DNA from: Chrysomallon squamiferum
Taxonomy: Eukaryota; Mollusca; Gastropoda; Neomphalida; Peltospiridae
Direction: 5' to 3'
Assembly (NCBI GenBank): GCA_012295275.1
Contig: CM022665.1
Coordinates: 48,791,064-48,855,063 of the forward strand
DNA length: 64,000 nucleotides
Of this stretch, positions 12,495-24,651 are shown one piece after another. Numbering within the stretch: the stretch's first letter is position 1; each line of letters opens with the position of its first letter. Under the pieces are notes generated by a model, which was not told the DNA's origin, ran no database searches, and saw only the letters and a list, made by a program, of their open reading frames with translations. Both the position numbers and the translations under genes were made by a program.

Positions 12495-12603
12495 ATGAAT
12501 TTCAACGTCGTCTTCTTCTCTGTATGTCTTCAGTCCGTGGTTGTCAGCTTATCGAAAGAAACGAGGGGTGACTAAATTCTTTAAATTATTATTATCATTA
12601 TTA

Positions 12604-12677
<74 letters not shown>

Positions 12678-12703
12678 TCATTGGTGCTTTTATTTTATTT
12701 GGT

Positions 12704-12744
<41 letters not shown>

Positions 12745-13612
12745 GCTAAAATTAATATACACACACCAGCGCACGCGCACACAGTTGGTGCTACTGTAAT
12801 GAATAGTATTTACTTATTGAGTAAAGTTATTAGTTTTTTTCATAAGTTTACTTTCTTTAGGCAAATATCTTATTTATTTTATTTTTATTTATATTTATAT
12901 TTATATTTCTTTATTTCTTTCTTTATTTGGTTATTTATTTATTTATTTGAATTTCTTTTATGGTCTCTTTACTTTGTATTAAATCAACTTTTTCAATTCT
13001 CGTGATTTGAACACGTTACAGATGTAAGCTCAGTCGTTGTGTTTTGAATTACAAATGAGATAAAATGTACATATTGAAACAGGTGGAGGCTGTGACACGT
13101 ACGCAGAAGGAGAAAACTATTTCATGTGTAGTTCTGGTTGTCGTAATATAGCTGTAAACAGCATTCAGGAATGCAAGGACATTTGTACTAGCGAGCCACA
13201 GTGCTTCATAGGAAACTACGTCGATGAAATCTGTTATTTGTGTCCACAAAATGTAGCCGCTTTCAAACTGTTGAAGTTGAAATATTTCGCGAAATCCTGT
13301 ATTCAGGGTAAGTGTTCACAATACTTTCATTTCAAACATAATGTACTGTCTATATACAGCAAATTTATGCTTTAGTGACTGCCCACCGATTTCTGTCTGT
13401 CTGTCCACCGCCCCGTCTCTCTGTCTGTCTATCTCTACTTTCCTATCTACCCATCTATCTATCTATATATATATATATATCAATATAGCTATCGGTCAGT
13501 CTATCCCTCTATCTGCCACCGATATATATTTGTCTGTCAGTCTTTCTAAGTATCTATCTTTACCTGCCTATCTTTCCATCTATATATCGATATATCTGTA
13601 TCTATCTATCTA

Positions 13613-13679
<67 letters not shown>

Positions 13680-16600
13680 ATCTGTCTGTCTTTTTATCTA
13701 TCTATCTATCTTACATGTTTTACTTATGTTTATCAGGCAAAAATTCTATTAAAAATGTTTGTATTTCTAAACTGTCATTTTATTATTTCGGCCGAATTTT
13801 CATCAATAAACGGAACTATAAAATGATGAAACATTTACACTAGGATATTACTGTATCTTATTATAAAATTAAAATTAATAATAATAATAATAATAATAAT
13901 AACAACAATAACAACAACAACAATAATAATAATAATAATAAAGTTACATAAACGAACATAACATTGTATATTATTTAAAACAACATGTACAAAAACTAGT
14001 ACAGCATTGTATATTATTTAAAACAACTTGTAAAAAAACTAGTATAACACTGTATATTATTTAAAACAATGACTACACAAACTAGTATAAGACTGTATAT
14101 TATTTAAAACAACGACTACACAAACTAGTACAGCATTGTATATTATTTAAAACAACGTGTACACAAACAAGTATAACACTGTATATTATTTAAAACAACG
14201 TGTACAAAAACTAGTCTAACACTGTATATTATTTAAAACAACGACTACACAAACTAGTACAGCATTGTATATTATTTAAAACAACGACTACACCAACTAG
14301 TATAACACTGTATATTATTTAAAACAACTTGTACACAAACTAGTCTAACAGTGTACAATTTTTAAAACCAGCACTGTATATAACGGAATGGAACGTATAT
14401 GATTTGTTATGGTATTTGTCACAGATAATATCTGTGGTCTCTTCTGCATGAATGGTGGGACTGTTAGTGACGACTGTTCTACTTGTAGCTGTGTCAAACC
14501 TTGGTCAGGACCTTTGTGTTGTAAGTAACATTTACGTGACGTGTGATTACCTGACTATTACATTTCTAATCTTGAGTAATATTTTGATTGTTATTACAGT
14601 TCTAGTTTAGGAATAATGTTATTGTTAATTCAATCTCAGCGGTATTGTCCACAGTTTGATCATATTTTTGACTGTCATTTCATGTAAAGATTCTCTAATT
14701 GTTATTCCTGAATGTGAAATTTTCAATAACGTTATAGATCTGATTTACTTGACTTTCTAAATGTGATTTCTTCAAGGTTATATTTGCGATTTCAGTTACA
14801 CTTTAGTTTTTGTCATGATTTTATTAATTAAAATATAAATAATAATATTACGTTTTCAGTGTACGTTAGACACTTTTCGTTCATTAAACATAATACATAT
14901 ATGAAACTAGAGCTTCTTCTAGCAACTAAACTTGTCTACACTCTGTAATTATCAATAGGTTTGTTTTCAAGAAGTTTCGTCTTAGTTTATAGATTAAGAA
15001 AATAGACTGATATACGAATTCTGAAATATTTTGCAGCAGAATGTAGCATCGCATGTCAGAATGGTGGAACAAGACATCCTTCAGCATCTTCATGTCGTGA
15101 GTAAAATTTTCAAAATAATATGACAAAATACACACACAAAAACAAACATACAAACAAAAAAAGAATGATGCATGTATGTACTTGAAAAAGGTTTAGAGGT
15201 CTGTATATTATGTGCTCGATGACCTCTTTAAAAGTAGAAAATGTCACTGGTGAAATTGTTTGTAATGGTACTAATTTTTACCTTGAGTTTGTTAATTGGA
15301 ATGATCTATCACTAAAAAGATTTAATATAGTTACTACGAAGTAAAAACACATTACACAGACCATTACACTGTTCTACTAGTATATGATGTAACGTTAGAA
15401 ACTATTTGCACACATTCTAATAAGAAATGAGAATTTGTCTTTATATTTATTACAGCCAATGACGGAAATTCAGGCGGTTGTACCTGTTCTTGTTCTGGTA
15501 ACTGGACGGGACTTGAATGTGGTAAATAAAATAACATTTATAATATTTGTTTATTTATACAAAATACTGAACTCGAAGTCTTTCAAACAGTTAAACGTTA
15601 GGAGATATCTTTTAATGCACTGCTGTTATAACAAACCTCAATATCAGTTAGATCGTTGTGGTATGTTTAAACTAAATTAACAATCATAAAAAATGTTTTC
15701 CAATTTACACACTGTTGTCTGTCTCAGACGTAGTGTCTGTTGTCTTTCTCAGACGTCGTGTGTGTTGTCTGTTGTCTTTCTCAGACGTCGTGTGTGTTGT
15801 CTGTTGTCTTTCTCAGACGTAGTGTGTTGTCTGTCTCAGACGTAGTGTGTGTGTGTCTGTTGTCTGTCTCAGACGTAGTGTGTGTGTCTGTTGTCTGTCT
15901 CAGACGTAGTGTGTGTGTCTGGTGTCTGTCTCAGACGTAGTGTGTGTGTCTGTTGTCTGTCTCAGACGTAGTGTGTGTGTCTGCTGTCTGTCTCAGACGT
16001 AGTGTGTGTGTCTGTTGTCTGTCTCAGACCTAGAGTGTGTGTCTGTTGTCTGTCTCAGACGTAGTGTCTGTTGTCTGTCTCAGACGTAGTGTGTGTCTGT
16101 TGTCTGTTTCAGACCTACAGTGTGTGTCTGTTGTCTGTCTCAGACGTAGTGTGTGTGTGTTGTCTGTCTCAGACGTAGAGTGTGTGTCTGTTGTCTGTCT
16201 CAGACGTAGAGTGTGTGTGTTGTCTGTCTCAGACGTTGTGTGTGTCTGTTGTCTGTCTCAGACGTAGAGTGTGTGTGTGTTGTCTGTCTCAGACGTTGTG
16301 TGTGTGTCTGTTGTCTGTCTCAGACGTATGTGTGTCTGTTGTCTGTCTCAGACGTAGTGTGTGTCTGTTGTCTGTCTCAGACCTAGAGTGTGCGTTGTCT
16401 GTTGTCTGTCTCAGACGTAGTGTGTGTGTATGTTGTCTGTCTCAGATGTAGTGTGTGTGTCTGTTGTCTGTCTCAGACGTAGTGTGTGTGTGTGTTGTCT
16501 GTCTCAGACGTAGAGTGTGTGTGTGTTGTCTGTCTCAGACGTTGTGTGTGTGTCTGTTGTCTGTCTCAGATGTAGTGTGTGTGTCTGTTGTCGGTCTGGG

Positions 16601-18393
16601 ACGTAGTGTCTTCGTTTGATTCTCATAGCTTGCTATTATTATTTTTAATGTTTTTTATGACAGAGTTTTGTAACATGACGTGTGGTGATCACGGAACTCG
16701 TAATGCTGCTTGCGATGCTTGTGTATGTAACGGATCGTGGACTGGAGATCGTTGTGGTATGTTTAATCTTAATTAACAAGCATAAGAAACGTTTTTAAAT
16801 TTACACACTGTTGTCTGTCTCAGTAGTGTGTGTGTCTGTCGTCTTTCTCAGACGTAGTGTCTGTTGTCTGCCTCAGACGTGTGTTTGTTGTCGGTCTGGG
16901 ACGTAGTGTGTGTGTCTGTTGTCTGCCTCAGGCGTAGTGTCTATGTATGTCGTCTATCTCTAACATGTTATCTGTTGTGTACGTCCAATATGTTGTCTGT
17001 GTAGCATTACTTATATTTAGTTAACTATTATCAATTACGTAACTGTAAAAATGAATAAACCCAGCTAATAAATGTGTGTGTGTGTGTGTGTGTGTGTATT
17101 TGTGTGTGTGTTTACATGTATAGCTTTAAATCAAACAATAATTTTTTCTACATTTCTTATCTTCTAGGTATTTAAATTTTGATGTCTTTCGCTCTTTCTA
17201 TATTTCTGTATGCATGTTTGCATATCGATGTGTATGTGTGTGTGTATGTATGTGTGCACACGTGTTTCTTTGCTTTAGTTTTCATTCCAAAAGATAAAAA
17301 AAATTAAAATCATAAAAAATTAAACAAACAACCTTTGCTATTTTCACTTGAGAAATAAATATTTTATTAGATGAGTGTAACTTATCTTGTGGAGAAAACG
17401 AAATACTAGACACAGAAAATTGTATCTGTAAGTGTAAAAACGACTACTTCGGATCTCACTGTGATAAAAGTAAGTTTATTTAAAAACCATTTAAACGTTT
17501 CACCGATTTTCCTAATTTAATGCAGTTATTAAATTTTAGTAATAATAATAAATTGTACTTGAAAACAATAATATATTTCAGTTAAGTATAATGCTAATAA
17601 ACTGTAAATAACATTAGAATAAAGTCTAGGTACATGAATCTATCTATCTATCTACCTACCTACCTATCTATCGTTCGATATATTTGTTTATCTCTCTATC
17701 ATTCAATCTATGTATCTGTTATACACATATCTGTCTGTCTATCTATCTATCTATGAATTTAATTCGAGTAGCAAAAATCAAATATTATACATTTGAAAAT
17801 AGTAATATAATTCAGTTAAATACGATAGTAATAAACTGTGACTAATATATAATTATAATGAAGTGTAGATGTACATATAACAAAATGTGTTGTTACATTT
17901 TCAAGGCTGTGAAGAAGACTTTGGAGCAGTGAGAGATGGAGTATTTAAAGAAATGTGTAAAAGTTCATCACAAAACGCTTTGCTGTGTTCTAAAACTTGT
18001 GGGACGTGCACGTCAGGTAAGTTATTTGTAGTAAGTATTGTAAGTCACTGAGCTGCACACTATTTGTTTTCTGTCTGTGCTTTAAAAGATGCTTGCTGCT
18101 ATCTGCAGACAACATTCTTTTGTCTGTTGTCAGTAGGTTCTCTGTGTTCTTATAATGACATTTCATTTTTGTACTTTTCTGAATGTTCCGTTTCTAAAGA
18201 AAGCAACAACAGTAACACATAAATAAGAAATTCTAAATATATGTGACGTCATTGTATTTCAGAGTTCGGTATATGTGTAGACGACAAGCGTTGTTTCTTC
18301 TTGCGACGTGTTGCAGTAAGAAAAGCTACAAAATCTTTCTGCAGTAAACTTGGAGACAACGAATGTTCACACATCTGCTGTTTAGTCCAATAA
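12495..18393 (+). CDS. Gene B: secreted PAN/EGF/ShKT protein (317 aa)
   Basis: Exons are 12,495-12,567, 13,083-13,307, 14,425-14,520, 15,037-15,096, 15,456-15,521, 16,664-16,756, 17,371-17,469, 17,906-18,016 and 18,263-18,393. All have GT-AG borders and phase 1 introns, and they sum to 954 nt. Residues 1 to about 20 form a hydrophobic signal peptide starting MNFNVVFFSVC. About 25-99 is a PAN/Apple-like domain (CDTYAEG, QECKDICTSEPQCFIGNY). EGF-like domains lie at about 100-131 (CMNGGT), 132-173 (split over two exons), 174-204 (CGDHGT, SWTGDRCG) and 205-237 (CGENE). About 238-274 is an ShKT domain ending CSKTCGTC, and 275-317 is a six-cysteine tail ending ECSHICCLVQ. It is predicted to be extracellular and disulphide-rich, and PAN and EGF modules usually bind proteins or sugars. 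The function is unknown. ShKT domains occur in many non-toxic proteins, so this is not evidence of a toxin. An ancestral EGF exon appears deleted before 16,664. Confidence 0.85.
12582..12742. repeat. (ATT)n and poly(T) in intron 1 of gene B
   Basis: A long ATT run (about 12,582-12,676) and a T homopolymer (about 12,707-12,742) just inside intron 1. Copies A and C have much shorter ATT runs at the same place (3,424-3,444 and 30,416-30,446). Confidence 0.9.
13384..13712. repeat. (TCTA)n microsatellite in intron 2 of gene B
   Basis: Imperfect then perfect TCTA/TCTG tetranucleotides following the PAN exon. The matching position after the PAN exon of copy A (about 4,138-4,250) has a shorter tract. 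Confidence 0.9.
13960..14365. repeat. About 43-bp minisatellite in intron 2 of gene B
   Basis: Roughly nine units built on 'aaactagtataacactgtat', 'attatttaaaacaacgtgta' and 'cac'. One to two units stand in copy A (about 4,441-4,515), and about twenty reverse-complement units in the homologous intron of gene C (28,858-29,800). Confidence 0.9.
15648..15662 (+). pseudogene. Remnant of a deleted EGF exon with its splice donor
   Basis: The words 'gatcgttgtg' followed by 'gtatgtttaa' and about 50 bp of intron match the end of gene B exon 6 and its downstream intron (16,747-16,822). No EGF coding sequence precedes it. Gene C still has two consecutive EGF exons at this point, so the simplest reading is that gene B had a second EGF exon and lost all but its last ~15 bp. 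Phase 1 symmetry means the loss kept the reading frame. Confidence 0.7.
15722..16612. repeat. TGTCTGTCTCAGACGTAGTG minisatellite in intron 5 of gene B
   Basis: About 28-30 units of 26-33 bp with core 'ttgtctgtctcagacgtagt' and a variable TG tail. Each unit contains a 'ctgtctcag' word resembling a 3' splice site. Its left border (15,650-15,727) and the sequence after exon 6 (16,747-16,822) are copies of one another, so the array lies between a lost exon's donor region and the surviving exon. A shorter degenerate stretch continues at 16,815-16,990. Confidence 0.92.
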
Positions 18394-18419
18394 AACGTAA
18401 ATACTTATCTGTGTATATA

Positions 18420-18490
18420 TTACATACTCAGTTTATACTTTACATACTCAGTTTATACTTTACATACTCAGTGTATACTTTACATACGTA
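18420..18490. repeat. 21-bp tandem repeat after the gene B stop codon
   Basis: About three to four copies of 'tacatactcagtttatactt' directly downstream of the TAA at 18,391-18,393, presumably in the 3' UTR. Gene C has only one related segment. A possible poly(A) signal AATAAA follows at 18,564-18,569. Confidence 0.75.
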
Positions 18491-19370
18491 TGTTAATATA
18501 TTTCTGTTTTAATTATAAAAGGAGATGACTGGTAATACATTTACCGTTTTCTTTCCTTCTCTAAATAAAAAGGAACTTAACAAATGAGTCAGAAAATCTA
18601 CCGATGTTTACATGTATTCATTTAAAAATGATCAATTTTATGTTTATTACAATACTTTTTGAAAGTCAAAGACAGTATTTTAATCTTATTTTCATTCTGT
18701 TTTCTTTCGTTTCAGGACATTTTTTTTTTCTTTTATGTTTCTTCAAAATGTAGAACTAAAAATAAATCTCGTTAATAATGAATGAATAAAATTTTCATCA
18801 CACTGCAAATACTTTTTGTTTATTATTAAATTATTATTTGTTTTATTATGTGTAGGAATGTAGTATGTATGTATGTATGTATGTATGTATGTATGTATGT
18901 ATGTATGTATGTGTGTGTATGTATGTATGTTTAGATCCGTGGCCATATTAATGATCTTAAAGATCTATTTTAATTTTTAATTTTCTTTATAAATCGTAAG
19001 ACCGCAGTTACTGAAAATAACACAGAATTTATTATCACACTTTGTATTGTTTCTTTATGTTTAACATCTTTCTAAAAGTATACGAATGTTATATATTAAT
19101 ATTTTAGACTGGCATTTGATAAAACATGCCTAAATCAAGCATTTTGTTTTTCAACGAGTATACACTGAAATGAAGTATACACTGGCTTAAGATTAGATAA
19201 AATAAAAAATAAAATAAAAATAAAAATAAAATAAAATGTAAGACATTTAATAAAAACAGCAACAACATAATTTAAAGACATTATATAAGATTTAAGAATG
19301 TTTTACAGTAAGTATTAATGCCAATAATAAAATGGTAATTCCACAGAGTATTATAACTATTTAGCAGTGG

Positions 19371-19442
<72 letters not shown>

Positions 19443-19586
19443 ACACACGTTCAAACCTGAATGAAACTTTTTTTTATAAAGATCATAACACAGGTAGGTT
19501 TACTGAATTAAATATTAAGCTTTGTCTGTTTCACATCTCATAACGTGTGATTATTCTTAATCAGTAAGAGTTGTCTTTCTTTAATA

Positions 19587-19641
<55 letters not shown>

Positions 19642-19685
19642 TTCTAATAAATTTTACTGTACTCAGCCCACGACCATCTAGAAAG

Positions 19686-19716
19686 AGTTGTCGTTCATTG
19701 TTCAGGAACGACAACT
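19686..19716. other. Perfect 11-bp inverted repeat (hairpin)
   Basis: AGTTGTCGTTC, a 9-nt loop, then GAACGACAACT. The stem is perfect and richer in GC than its surroundings. It could be a cruciform, the tip of a decayed transposon or chance. No U-run terminator or gene is next to it. Confidence 0.7.
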
Positions 19717-21839
19717 TCACTTCAAATGACTACTAAACAATAACTACGGGAGATATTTGTCAAACATGCACATTTTCAATTAAGTCTCTGATAAATTAAT
19801 CGGGCTATATGGTCCCATTTTGATTTTAAAGATGTAGTAAATTAGAATACTATTCGAAGATCGGAAATCATCATTCCCTAAAAAACATTAGTATTGCTAC
19901 CTAATTATTATTGTTATTGTTGTTAACTATAAATGTTTGCATCAATTCATGACACTAAGCGGAGCAATAAATAAGTTAAATAAGAATTTTGTATTAAATA
20001 TAACAATTAGATGTAATTACCTCGGCGTATTTTCCTAAATTCTTTACTCTTCATCTCGATAATTACAATAAAGCAGACGGAGTAAAAACGTGACGTAATT
20101 CTTTTAACTTTACATGACGTCACTTGACACGTTTGTAAAATTTGGTAAGCTAATGATCTGTTTTCATTTTAATTTTTGTTAGAAGTAATATGAATATTAT
20201 TAGATGTAATTCAAGAGTAATTCGTTATTTTTGAGAGGTAAGTTTCCTCCGCGAAATCTATATTATTCATTGAAGATTTATCTACAAGTCCGTTAAGGTA
20301 ACCAGTTTTAATCTGTCTTTACTTATATCACCTCACACACATTCAATGTTGTTGTTCTTGTTGTTATTATTTTACGTCAAGTTCTTGTTTAAGAGGTAAA
20401 TGTTTGTTTCTTGATTTTTCTATTTCCATATTTTAAGACATCATTTTGTTGCATTTTTTTAATTGTTATTTATTTATTTCTTAATATTTTTGTTTTGAGC
20501 CGACTAGTAGCAATTACTTAAGGAACTACCACGTATATTTTATTTGTTCGTACGTTTTACTAATATCACATCTAGACGACAACAGCTGCGGTCTCTTCAT
20601 TTTATTTTGGAAGGAAAGTGTATTTTTAAAATTTGAAAAGAAATCAGGGTTCAAACATTTTGTTTAGATTGGTATGACATTCTTAAAATTTAGAAATATT
20701 TTTTTAAAAATTCAGTTACAAACAATTCTAAAATAAAGTATATTTCTAACATATTTTAATACATATTTAAAAATTGTTAAGAATATCATTTGTTTTAATC
20801 GTATTCCTATTTATTTTTAAAATATTATTTCTTTCTGTGGTTTTTTGACACAATTTATCAGTATTATATAATTTATAAATAATTTTATTATAACTGCACT
20901 GGCCTTTGTTATAATTGTTGTTTGCTTATACAAAGTTGGTATACATGTCAAAGTCTGTAGAAAATAGCATCCTAACACATCACTTGGGCAAAGTGTTTCA
21001 TTCATGTTACTGAATGGTACAGACAATCCTGAGTAAAAATAACTTTCACTTGTTTAAACATTCCATTTAGAACAGAAAATATTACAGTTTGAAAATTACA
21101 CTACGTAGAAAAAGAAACTGATAAAATCATATTCATAGATTTCATTATGCAAAATATTCGTTATTTTGAGGTTTCATCACTTATTAAGCGTTTTAACCAT
21201 GAAGAACGCAGCAAACAAATTACAGTTTGTTTACAATAAAGTGAAAAATTAGGTCCCATCTAAAAGAAAGAAAAAGAAAAAAACAACTGACAAGTGTGTT
21301 GGAGAAAACATTACACTTTTATTAGCGTGTCTCTATGACATGTTTATAGTCCTTTCTCAAACGTGTTGATGTTCACTATCACTTCTAAATGAGTCACTAA
21401 CAAGTCTTTTCAGTCGATAAATTATTGGTTTTTATTGTTGCCACACTCCTCTCATTGGTGGCAAGCCTTAGGCGACGCCATCTTGGTTTTCATTGCTAGT
21501 CACAAAGGTGTATTTCAGTTTAGAAAACAGACAATTCTGTCCGACATAAAACAAAACAAATATTTTCAGGATATTTAGCTGATTCTCACATGAAATGAAA
21601 ATATAACAAGTTGGTAAGTTTTGATATAATTACAAATGAAAACGATCGATAAACTTGCTTCTTTTGTACAATAGGCACCAGTACTGTAAACATTGCTCAA
21701 AAACACGTAGTGACAATTACAGAGACAATAAACATACTTAGACATGCCGTGAGAAAAGGTACAACAGACAAGTACATTTCAGAATATTAAATTAGATATC
21801 ATTATAATTTAAAAACAAACAGAAACAGCTAAATACAGA

Positions 21840-22500
21840 TAGCATTTCAACATTTACATACATGTTTTTTAACTACAGTGTATACACAGCATTATTTATA
21901 CGTAATTATTTTAAGTAATTTTAAACTACTGAAAGTTGTTTGTCACAGGGAGGTGTTTTTAATTACAGAATTTATACTGTATTATTTATGCTTCAATTTC
22001 AAATTAATGAAAGAGTTTAGTGTAAAGTGCTTTTAATTGCAGTGTGACCAATATATTTTTAAAACTTTTATAACAAACTACAGTTTAAAATAAAAATAAC
22101 TCATGATACAGGGATGTGTTTTATAGATAAATAAAAATGTGTTTTTAGATATCTCAAACTGTATTGTGAATCGTTTGTCACTTGTTTACTGAAAATGTTC
22201 ATTGTTGCTGTCACAGAGTTGTCTTTTCTTTAATACTAACACGTTTGATATTTTGTTCAGAAAAGACGGATACCTGCTAATTTTTTTGTTTTAAAGTAAT
22301 TTCGAAATAACTGATTTGTTTCGTGCTGGCTATACCCATAAAACAAACTGAACAAGTTAACTGTTTAAGATAAATCAATGTTATCTGGACTTCAAAAATG
22401 AAAAGTCAAGCTGTAGCTTTATTTAATTTTCTATAACATCAGGTAGCGACTGATAACATGTGCGTACGTGATTTGTGCCATGTTTATAGGACATATATAT
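21840..22500 (+). repeat. Flanking repeat family upstream of relic D
   Basis: The second block (about 21,840-22,260) and one copy of the dispersed repeat (about 22,300-22,500) appear in the same order as upstream of genes A and B. This supports the view that the short relic at 23,387 marks a fourth duplicated unit. Confidence 0.65.
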
Positions 22501-22557
22501 CTTTTTAAATGAAAGTTTTGAGTTATTTTTATTTTATTTTATTTTATTTTACTTTAT

Positions 22558-22914
22558 GTACTTTTTAATAGCCTCGATTATTCCTTTAAATTCGTAAAAA
22601 AAAATATTAAAAAAATATTTTCAAATAAAAAAAATCACTTATATGTGGATGTATATGTGTGTTTATTAGTCTGTGTGTGTGAAGAAAATATATTAAAACA
22701 AAAATATTAATACTGAAAAGAAAACTGATTAGAAATGGGAAAGTAATTAGTATGTACACTTCAAACTGAATACTAGGAGATGTTAAACACACACACCATA
22801 CAGACACACACACGTACACACAACAATAAATGTAATTTATTTTATAATTTGAAATTATTTTTTCATTATTGTTATTTACGAATTTAAAGGAATAATCGAG
22901 GTTATTAAAAGTAC
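22558..22914. mobile_element. MITE-like element with 40-bp terminal inverted repeats
   Basis: The segment 22,558-22,597 (containing 'cctcgattattcctttaaat') and the segment 22,875-22,914 (containing 'atttaaaggaataatcgagg') are inverted copies over about 40 bp, with one substitution and one single-base indel. The ~277 bp between them is AT-rich and non-coding. This is the plan of a miniature inverted-repeat transposable element of about 357 bp. No clear target-site duplication is visible and the family is unknown to me. Confidence 0.65.
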
Positions 22915-23311
22915 CTTATTACCGATTAAATGTTATTTTGGAGGTTGTTTTCTTTTTTTAGTTTCTTTGTTTGTTTTTATTTACTTTTCGTTTTTATGAA
23001 CTAAAATCTTATTACACATACAGACACACATCTGATCGTGTATTTTTGATTTTCTAGGTGAGGGTTGAAGAAACATCAACAATGTTAAAATTCACAGCAA
23101 ATAATATTAACATGGATTATAATGGCAAATTAATTTGTTTCTTCCCTGTTATGAAATGTTATTTAGCACTGCTAATTGTACCGTGATATGACACGGACTG
23201 GATGTCGCGGTTATCAGAGCACGGCAGAAATAAAGACTGAAGAGACAGCAACATCCCCCAACATTCTTGTGACGATAAGCGTCTTACACGCTCGAAAGAC
23301 ATTAAAACAAA

Positions 23312-23469
23312 TTCTTATCTTCAGCATTGTAACAGCATTTTCGAGACCAGAAAGAAAAAGACAATAGTTCAGAGTTTTATTTTAAAATGTTTTTCAACGT
23401 TTTTTGTTGTTTTTTTCTTCTCCGCTTGTCTCTTTTTCATGGATGGCAGCATTTCCAAACAAAGGAGAG
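23312..23469 (+). pseudogene. Relic D: promoter and leader exon of a fourth copy
   Basis: A GATA word TTCTTATCT (23,312-23,320), 'gttcagagttttat' and then an exon-like stretch 23,387-23,469 ending 'ggagag' before 'gtgact' match the leader region of A, B and C. The leader is 83 nt, not 73, so it would splice in phase 2 rather than phase 1, and the TATA box is no longer recognisable. No PAN, EGF or ShKT exon follows before the convergent gene C. It is on the + strand, like A and B. Confidence 0.7.
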
Positions 23470-23689
23470 GTGACTGTATACTTTAAATTATTTCTAATCC
23501 TCTTCTCTGCGGAATTTAATATATATATATATATATTTTTTTTTTTTCCGATATTTAACGAGTTCGAGTAAATTATGTTAGCTTTTTATTCACTGGATTA
23601 GATCCTGGATGACTTCATACCTGGGACTGCAGGTAAAGTGTTTATGTCTCTCGAGGTTTTAGGGGAAACATTAATTTGTTATAGGCATG

Positions 23690-23805
23690 ATTTTGTTATT
23701 TATTTATTTATTTATTTTAGATTACTTTTCAGTTACATCAAACATAGCGAAAAGCGAGTATATTTTTTTCCAGGATATCTTAATTTAATCCTTTTATTTT
23801 TGTTA

Positions 23806-23852
<47 letters not shown>

Positions 23853-24090
23853 GTTATTAATTATTATTAAATTTTATTTATTTATTTATTTATTTATTTA
23901 TTTGAATAATTCACCATATTAATGTTTCTGTTTTGGGATATCTTTATGTTTATCTATGTATTTATGTCATGATTTTCTTTCTGTGTGTTTATCTGTATGT
24001 GTGTGTGTGTGTGTGTGTGTATCTGTGTGCATTTTTCTATTTATATATATATATGAGTATATGTGTTTTTTCAACGTATATATCTGTGTA
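23690..24090. repeat. ATT, TTTA and TG microsatellites
   Basis: (ATT)n about 23,811-23,850, (TTTA)n about 23,874-23,903 and (TG)n about 23,998-24,020. Between 24,090 and the gene C stop codon at 24,652 I see no gene, only AT-rich sequence that probably includes the 3' UTR of gene C. Confidence 0.85.
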
Positions 24091-24651
24091 TACATATACC
24101 TATATTTGTCTCAGTATAATACATGAGTGTTCTCGCGCGTGCATGCGTTCTTTACAAGAACTGATGCCTTAAAACGGAATGTTTTTTTATTTCAATATTC
24201 TGAAGACTTACAAACGTCAATAAATTATTTTTATTTGCATCTTCGGACCTGAAATGAAAACGAAAATAAACAAATAAATAAATAAATAAAAATCAAACAA
24301 AAAATATATATATAAAAAGAAAATAATTATAATAAATATAAAACAGAGGATATTATAAAGATGAGTAGATTTTCTGACATAATTATGAGGTTCCATTTTA
24401 TATAGACAAAGAACAAATGTGTATACATGATCATTGTGTATACTTGATGTTGAGATTGGTTATTTTCAAGATGACAGTCATCATTCAGACGTGGTTTACA
24501 CTACCAATCCAGCTCCCGCGGAAACCGATTTGCTTTTTACTTTTTCAATATAGCCAATTCACCTTTCATACAACCACGATGCATTTCGATTAAAAGAACA
24601 GGAATATTCTAACATACGTATGTAATATATAAACAGATAAGTATTTACGTT

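Larger units (their letters stand above)
18394..21840. other. Gene-free DNA between convergent genes B and C, left part
   Basis: Contains (TATG)n at about 18,862-18,930, the duplicated-unit 3' flank at 18,930-19,390, (AC)n at about 19,374-19,446, (TTA)n at about 19,588-19,640 and a perfect hairpin at 19,686-19,716. From about 19,720 to 21,840 I see no gene, RNA or repeat that I can support. One spot near 21,440-21,500 is less AT-rich ('gtggcaagccttaggcgacg') but has no coding support. Confidence 0.6.

Noticed and set aside
11181-13005. Leucine-rich and Thr/His-rich open frames across 11,181-11,533 and 12,541-13,005
   Set aside because: They are translations of ATT, TG and T simple repeats. 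The second also starts inside the gene B leader exon in another frame and reads through its intron.
15740-16451. Repetitive open frames (VVCLRRSV/SVSDVVC type) in the gene B intron
   Set aside because: They follow the minisatellite unit length, exist in several frames and lie within a clear GT-AG intron.
17906-18016. Calling genes B and C venom toxins because of the ShKT domain
   Set aside because: ShKT modules occur widely in non-toxic secreted proteins, and here the module sits behind PAN and several EGF domains in a 317-350 residue protein. No direct evidence of toxicity exists.
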